DNA of 38,538 nt. Source: Paludibacter sp. (lineage in GTDB: Bacteria; Bacteroidota; Bacteroidia; Bacteroidales; Paludibacteraceae). This document shows, piece by piece, positions 35,601 to 38,538 of this stretch (positions are counted from its first letter, which is position 1; each line of letters starts with the position of its first letter). The translations under genes and the position numbers were made by a program. The stretch is from assembly GCA_029973975.1 (NCBI GenBank), contig JARKQF010000067.1, forward strand, positions 1-38,538, given 5' to 3'. The notes below the pieces were generated by a model. The model was not told where the DNA came from. It ran no database searches and saw only the letters and a list, made by a program, of their open reading frames with translations.

Positions 35601-36774
35601 TATTTTCCTGTGTGTAATATGAAGTTACACCTGTCTTTCTGTTCCAGAAATTCACCCCGCCTCCTTCAGTACCAATCCACAGATTTCCATTTTCATCCTC
35701 TTCAAAACAGCTGACAATAGGATGATTTAGTCCACCCGGGGCTGCTTTAAAATAGTTCACATTATTGTCATAGAAAGTCATATAAGCCAGTTTCCCTCCA
35801 TAGGTTCCTATCCAGACACCTCCATCCGGGTCCGGATATATTGACCATATTGAATTATTGGGAATAGAGTAGGTATAATGGAGATTAAACCGAAGATGAC
35901 GCATCTCCGATGTAAGAGGATCTAACAGAAAAAGTCCTGATTGCGTGGCAACCCAGATGGTATTCGACGAATCGAGGAATAGTTTTTTCGTACTGGCCGA
36001 TTTTCCATATTCGCGTGCAAGACTGTGAAGTTGTATAAATTTTCCACTATTATCGTATTCATACAAACCACTCATGTGAGTAAGAATATAAACCGACTCG
36101 TTATATTCTATTATATCTCTTATTATATCTTTATTACCTAAAGTAGCAAATAAACCATATTGCCCGATCTTCTTATTTAGCCTGTACACTTTCCCGTTTG
36201 AACCGATATAGACGTCATCCTTATTGGTACATATCAGTGTTAATGCTGCAACATCGACGCCTGCGGGTAAAGGATAATTTTTTATGTCAGGCGATTGCCC
36301 CGGATGAAATGATTGAATTTTATTGTCTCTGATAAGCCACAAATCACCACCGTTATCTGATATAAGCCACCCTATATTTCCATCCAGAACGCGTTCAAAA
36401 TCCTGTGTGCGGTAATTGAACCGCAACAAACCATGATTAGTACCGACGTATAATCTCCCGGAATGATCTGTAACAACCTGTCCGTATGTCCAGTATGAAT
36501 CAGGCAAAAGCTTTGTAACAAAATCATTCATTTGGATGAATGAATTGCCGTTGTATACAAACAGCGCGTCGTATCCGCTAAACCATATCCGTCCGATGCT
36601 ATCCTTAACAATGCTATGTATGCCGCCATAATAAGAGGTTTCCGGCATGCTATGGAATCTATAATCTGAAATACTCAGGGTAAATCCGAAAAAAGGAAAG
36701 AAGATAAAAAACAATATAGTCGAAAGAAACCTCATTTTGTCACGTATTATCTTTAAAATTGTATTACTAATCAT
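32677..36774 (-). CDS. Hybrid two-component system sensor/regulator (HTCS) with AraC-type output
   Basis: About 1365 residues from the ATG at 36774, preceded by GGAGAGG; the ATG at 36735 is an alternative. The frame is open to 36957, but that start lies upstream of the likely transcription start. The order is: signal peptide, about 14 propeller repeats forming the periplasmic sensor (repeated IWFG and LWIGT motifs), a Y_Y_Y domain, a transmembrane helix (about 788-812, VWAYIIYSILLMFVVYFIW), HisKA with His848 in NISHDLKTPLTLV, an HATPase with N-box LFSNAIKYSPENG and G-box TGLGLAI, a receiver with Asp1165 in ITDLMMPG, and a C-terminal AraC-family HTH (TISEIADLTGFVNPKYFSVCFKKHF). It should sense an oligosaccharide of the target glycan in the periplasm and activate the susC promoter directly downstream. 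Confidence 0.95.
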   Translation of the reverse strand: MISNTILKIIRDKMRFLSTILFFIFFPFFGFTLSISDYRFHSMPETSYYGGIHSIVKDSIGRIWFSGYDALFVYNGNSFIQMNDFVTKLLPDSYWTYGQVVTDHSGRLYVGTNHGLLRFNYRTQDFERVLDGNIGWLISDNGGDLWLIRDNKIQSFHPGQSPDIKNYPLPAGVDVAALTLICTNKDDVYIGSNGKVYRLNKKIGQYGLFATLGNKDIIRDIIEYNESVYILTHMSGLYEYDNSGKFIQLHSLAREYGKSASTKKLFLDSSNTIWVATQSGLFLLDPLTSEMRHLRFNLHYTYSIPNNSIWSIYPDPDGGVWIGTYGGKLAYMTFYDNNVNYFKAAPGGLNHPIVSCFEEDENGNLWIGTEGGGVNFWNRKTGVTSYYTQENKSGVSSNMIKMLRYDEKGNTLRISAFNGGMGQFNKAQGRFTDMRMYHPVTSQQLSIYDFAMEGDSGIWMTDPDSELMYKDLRTGVIQVVSLSDSKGNPVKMQVETLFRNKGNNLWLVTHEGAYIIDVKTKRIVKRYFIENVPYSVNNLCSYCITSDSDIWFGTRGGGINRLSKDGTYVNFAEKDGLFGKTVFGILEDNSSKNIWFSTNNGLYYYDYKTKSIHKSQIDNLKLCGAFYVRSCFKTSKGEMLFGGTDGFIMFTPDKIRYNNQKPGVFFTDLLINNKRVIPGTENSPLKQDISTLSYKGDGNNKIILSHNQSNIEICVSANSYLHAEKNQYAYRMLGLSDEWNLLPQGQKNIQFFNLPAGNYLFEVKVANNDGLWGDEVSALYFDVQPSPFFSVWAYIIYSILLMFVVYFIWRYFTNKKIFESRLEMEQLKEQNMRKLTQARINFFTNISHDLKTPLTLVIDPLKQLKEYLPEDKSLNAYIQLIEKNVSRIQRMISQLLQFREIESQKITFNYQPGDLVQYVKDIFSLFELYANKKGIETDINADAGEIYTKFDHDAIEKIFTNLFSNAIKYSPENGFVGVKINKTTPEEVNKLSLPAKTDAEYISIAVTNTGAEIPDDKKEQIFESFNRLTSGKIAFDDSTGLGLAIVRELVTSLEGKITLHSGDSKVTFTVILPFALNTTKTDNNVVSYEYTISEIDNVLAESEEMNLHDKRSRKAYSILVIEDDPDLRTYMEQRLSESYTVYTAINGNEGIAKTEKIHPQIVITDLMMPGASGFEVCRTLRSNIKTSHIPIIVLSALGKNTEDKIKALEYGANVFVDKPFDMTFLLRQVENLIKSQNELKDLYSKKFIAEPSKVTISSMDEKLLKKAMEHIEQNMSNCDYNVESFVSDMAIGRTLLYQKINDITGMSIKEFIMDIRLKRSAQLLKESDLTISEIADLTGFVNPKYFSVCFKKHFELTPSEFKKKS

Positions 36775-36904
36775 TTTACCTCTCCGACAGTATCTATTAA
36801 ATTCACAAAGCTTTTTGCTCAATAGAATTGATGAGGAAGTGTACATTCCATTCAAAATGTACTTCTTATTTCTGAGGGTGTTAATAATATCTTTAAGAGG
36901 GGAG

Positions 36905-36935
36905 CAAAGATATATTATTTGCTCAACCGGACAAA
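36905..36935 (-). promoter_or_regulatory. Promoter of the HTCS gene
   Basis: On the minus strand, TTTG (36932-36935) is separated by 19 nt from TATCTTTG (36905-36912). This is an exact match to the Bacteroidota sigma-ABfr pattern. It predicts a transcript start near 36898 and a leader of about 124 nt to the ATG at 36774. This also argues against translation from the open-frame methionine at 36957. Confidence 0.7.
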
Positions 36936-36992
36936 ATTTCTTTCTATTTTTATTCATTGTTGTCCGGTAAACATTTTATAACATCGATTTCT

Positions 36993-37033
36993 CCCATCAC
37001 GAACTGGGCATGGGAAATATCCCGGGAATGCCT
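36993..37033 (-). pseudogene. araB: Remnant of an araB (ribulokinase) C-terminal coding segment
   Basis: These 41 bases align with 38405-38446 inside the partial araB gene with about 36 identities, five substitutions and one single-base gap. Read on the minus strand the remnant gives HSRDISHAQFVMGE against VHRDIAHAQFVMGK in araB, and several differences are synonymous. The frame is not open around it, so it is a decayed fragment. The match fades on both sides. The remainder of the 36775-37180 gap shows only the promoters listed. Confidence 0.65.
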
Positions 37034-37072
37034 TAAATGTCCCTTTTTGACTGTAAACCGGGCAAAATATAC

Positions 37073-37104
37073 TGTTATTTCCTTCTTTTTCTATTCTATT
37101 TTTG
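37073..37104 (+). promoter_or_regulatory. Candidate promoter of the HU-like gene
   Basis: On the plus strand, TATTTTTG at 37097-37104 matches the -7 consensus TAnnTTTG. A weak TGTT at 37073-37076 is placed 20 nt upstream as -33. The transcript would start near 37111, about 70 nt before the ATG at 37181. Confidence 0.45.
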
Positions 37105-37180
37105 TCCTGTCAAAAACATTTAACTGATCAGTAAGTGACGACAAAACAAACCTATTATTAATTTTTAAAATTTTATCTTT

Positions 37181-37918
37181 ATGATTAAGTATGCTTTAAG
37201 AAAAAACCAACTGGCTACAGAAGAGCCGAACTTTGTTGCGAATGTAACATGTATGGCAAGCAAAACACTCGACGATCTGGTAGCAAAAATGGTCGCAGAG
37301 GGAACAGGATTGACACGCCCCCAGGCGCTGGCGTATTTCGAGAAAATAACCCAGCTTGTTATTGAATTCTTAGAAGACGGATGTGCAGTCAACACGCCGC
37401 TCTTCAGGGTACGACCTACCATCAAGGGTGTTTTCGGAAATTACCAGGACATCTTTAATCCGGCTCAACACAGATTGAGTTATACCATGTGTGGTGGTAC
37501 TCGTATGGAACCGGTGTTGAAAAACGTTGAACTGGTAAAACTCAAATCGAAGCTTCCGTTTATCGAGAGTTTCTTCGATGGTATGAGTCGGCAAAGCAAC
37601 ACGGTCATCACCCCCGGAGGAAACGCGGAAATTAAAGGAGATAGTTTACTGTTCAACATCGACGATCCGGGACAGGGCGTATTCTTTTGCCCCGAAACAA
37701 ACCCAAAAACAGAAATCAGGGCATTGGCCTTTCTGAAGAATGGCATAAAGGAAACCTCTTTCATGATTCCACCATTGGAAGCAGGCAACTACATACTGAA
37801 AGTGAAAACGGGCTGTGCTAGACCAGCAAGGCATCCGACAGGAAAAAGAGGAAATCCGAAAATCAGCCGTAAGCAGCACGATAAACGAGAGTCTCTACTC
37901 AGAAAATCAGCCAGATAA
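37181..37918 (+). CDS. HU-like DNA-binding protein with DUF4469-type domain and aberrant C-terminus
   Basis: A 245-residue protein, the only complete plus-strand gene. It has an HU/IHF-like DNA-binding domain (about 1-125, MIKYALRKNQLATEEPNFVA, then TGLTRPQALAYFEKITQLVIEFL and NTPLFRVRPTIKGVFG) and a DUF4469-type domain (about 135-210, TPGGNAEIKGDSLLFNIDDP, GVFF, PPLEAGNYILKVKT). Family members normally finish with one or two more beta strands ending near a hydrophobic LTV or LKV. Here, after about residue 210, the sequence becomes a very basic, low-complexity tail (GKRGNPKISRKQHDKRESLLRKSAR) that does not fit. In the next frame the same DNA encodes a plausible membrane-anchored tail. A frameshift or recombination at about 37803-37815 is likely. 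It probably binds DNA or nucleoid in the cytoplasm and is unrelated to the PUL. Confidence 0.8.
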   Translation: MIKYALRKNQLATEEPNFVANVTCMASKTLDDLVAKMVAEGTGLTRPQALAYFEKITQLVIEFLEDGCAVNTPLFRVRPTIKGVFGNYQDIFNPAQHRLSYTMCGGTRMEPVLKNVELVKLKSKLPFIESFFDGMSRQSNTVITPGGNAEIKGDSLLFNIDDPGQGVFFCPETNPKTEIRALAFLKNGIKETSFMIPPLEAGNYILKVKTGCARPARHPTGKRGNPKISRKQHDKRESLLRKSAR

Positions 37919-37994
37919 AAGGATCAGCCTGTATGTATTTATCGCGATACTATTTACCTGTTTTTTTCTGCTTCTTTACATCCGAAAGCGCTGA
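37815..37994 (+). pseudogene. Overlapping small frame with a C-terminal membrane helix, possible gene fragment
   Basis: In the +1 frame relative to the HU gene, 59 codons from a GTG at 37815 are open after a stop at 37803. They encode a charged segment (RQEKEEIRKSAV, ENQPDKR) and then a strong transmembrane helix (ISLYVFIAILFTCFFLLLYI) ending RKR and stop. This looks like the tail of a membrane protein rather than the noise expected from a shadow frame. It may be the end of another gene joined to the HU gene by deletion, or a small membrane protein. The evidence is compositional only. Confidence 0.35.
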
Positions 37995-38012
37995 CGACCT
38001 CGTCTCTAAACT

Positions 38013-38044
38013 AAAAGGTTTGCCCGAAAAGGCAAACCTTTTTA
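38013..38044 (+). terminator. Strong intrinsic terminator downstream of the HU-like gene
   Basis: A 12-bp perfect stem (38013-38024 with 38031-38042) and a 6-nt loop are followed by a T-rich run (TTTTTATTTT). It ends plus-strand transcription from the HU-like gene. Because the stem begins with AAAA it can also stop minus-strand transcription arriving from araB. Confidence 0.88.
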
Positions 38045-38310
38045 TTTTGCTCCCTTCTCTCGGGGCTAAGCTCCTCACTTATATTCCAACTTCTCCCCAT
38101 TTTTGGGAAAATTCTCTCGCAGCAGGAAAATATCCTCCCCATTTTCAAAAGCTATTGCCAAACGTGCAGGTGCCGGATATGATGCATATCGTAAATTTAC
38201 CAATCTAAGACTATCTCAAAGGTCTTTTCAAGCAAGAAACTGCAAGGTGTTTCAGAAGGCTTCAAATGCAAGGCGCCGAGATTGAGGATGGAAATCGTAT
38301 ACAGGCAAAA
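38045..38310. other. Gene-poor stretch between the terminator and araB
   Basis: No convincing gene is present. A short direct repeat (CTCCCCATTTT at about 38093 and 38135) and, at about 38225-38285, an imperfect duplication around CTGCAAGGTG and ATGCAAGGCG are visible. The latter has the look of a dispersed intergenic element, but this cannot be shown from one copy. No araB terminator is evident apart from the hairpin at 38013-38044. Confidence 0.4.
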
Positions 38311-38538
38311 TTAGAGATGCCCCAACTCCTGATACCCCACGTACAGCTTCCGATAAACCGCAACCTGCTCCGACTGCGGCACATACGTTTTCTCGAAGCC
38401 TTTTCCCATCACGAACTGTGCGTGAGCAATATCCCGGTGAACGCCTGCGACAACGGCTGCAAACATGGCGGCCCCCAGTGCACAGGTTTGTTCTGAAGCA
38501 GCCACCTGAATCGGCATATTCAGCACATTGGCTAATAT
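38311..38538 (-). CDS. araB: L-ribulokinase, C-terminal fragment (gene continues beyond the window)
   Basis: The last 75 residues of a gene whose 5' part lies beyond position 38538. The sequence ILANVLNMPIQ, then VAASEQTCALGAAMFAAVVA, GVHRDIAHAQFVMGKGFEKTY and YRKLYVGYQELGHL matches the C-terminal FGGY-kinase region of Bacteroidota AraB. ASEQTCALGAAMFAA is the conserved kinase-family segment after the adenine-binding site. AraB phosphorylates L-ribulose in the cytoplasmic L-arabinose pathway. A GTG at 38526 is inside the gene and is not the start. The neighbourhood to a galactan-type PUL may be meaningful for arabinogalactan use, or coincidental. Confidence 0.9.
   Translation of the reverse strand: MLANVLNMPIQVAASEQTCALGAAMFAAVVAGVHRDIAHAQFVMGKGFEKTYVPQSEQVAVYRKLYVGYQELGHL

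Noticed and set aside
36775-36957. N-terminal extension of the HTCS frame to 36957
   Set aside because: A consensus promoter at 36905-36935 places the transcript start downstream of that codon, and the extension is not signal-peptide-like. The starts at 36774 or 36735 fit better.
37165-37425. Minus-strand open frame overlapping the HU-like gene start
   Set aside because: It is antisense to the conserved DNA-binding domain, with no features of its own.
38103-38285. Plus-strand open frame of 60 codons after the terminator
   Set aside because: It has no promoter, no domain and a basic low-complexity composition, in a stretch that looks non-coding.
1-38538. CRISPR arrays, tRNA, rRNA or intact insertion sequences
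   Set aside because: I looked for regularly spaced repeats, cloverleaf-like segments and transposase motifs and saw none.

Overview
The window looks like part of a Bacteroidota (Bacteroidales) chromosome. The evidence is an adjacent SusC/SusD pair, a one-piece hybrid two-component regulator (HTCS), promoters of the TTTG-N19-TAnnTTTG type with little use of Shine-Dalgarno sites, and C-terminal domains resembling type IX secretion (T9SS) sorting domains. The sorting-domain style suggests a Dysgonomonas/Proteiniphilum-like or Parabacteroides-like lineage, but that placement is inference.

About 36 kb is a single polysaccharide utilization locus (PUL) on the minus strand. Read in transcription order (high to low coordinates) it holds: the HTCS sensor/regulator (36774-32677); SusC, SusD and a SusE-like lipoprotein (32387-26453); a hairpin with a U-tract that may act as an attenuator (26378-26431); a lipoprotein with DUF4874/DUF4832-type regions; an exported FAD oxidoreductase with an N-terminal beta-sandwich; a GH36-like enzyme; a retaining-type GH97; a GH2 with the beta-glucuronidase N-x-K signature; a GH2 beta-galactosidase type; a GH88 unsaturated glucuronyl hydrolase; a GH43 of the exo-1,3-galactanase type; a third GH2; a free-standing GH35 C-terminal module without a catalytic barrel; a GH3; and finally four modular secreted proteins mixing LamG, FnIII-like, DUF4832-type, SGNH-esterase and T9SS-like sorting domains. 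Gaps are short and several genes touch or overlap, so SusC to the last gene is probably one long operon of 18 genes, apart from the attenuator and one 170-bp gap carrying a 17-bp perfect inverted repeat.

The enzyme set (beta-glucuronidase, unsaturated glucuronyl hydrolase, exo-beta-1,3-galactanase-like GH43, beta-galactosidase, two alpha-galactosidase-like enzymes, GH3) points to a galactose-rich, glucuronic-acid-decorated glycan such as a type II arabinogalactan or a plant/algal gum. This is inference. No polysaccharide lyase or clear endo-enzyme is recognisable, which makes the two DUF4832-type proteins, the third GH2 and the FAD enzyme the most interesting unknowns.

The right end (36960-38538) is different. 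It holds a plus-strand HU-like DNA-binding gene whose last residues do not look like its family, a strong terminator, a gene-poor stretch, and the 3' end of a minus-strand L-ribulokinase gene (araB) that runs off the window. A 41-bp diverged remnant of the same araB region lies on the other side of the HU gene, so this boundary appears to have been rearranged.
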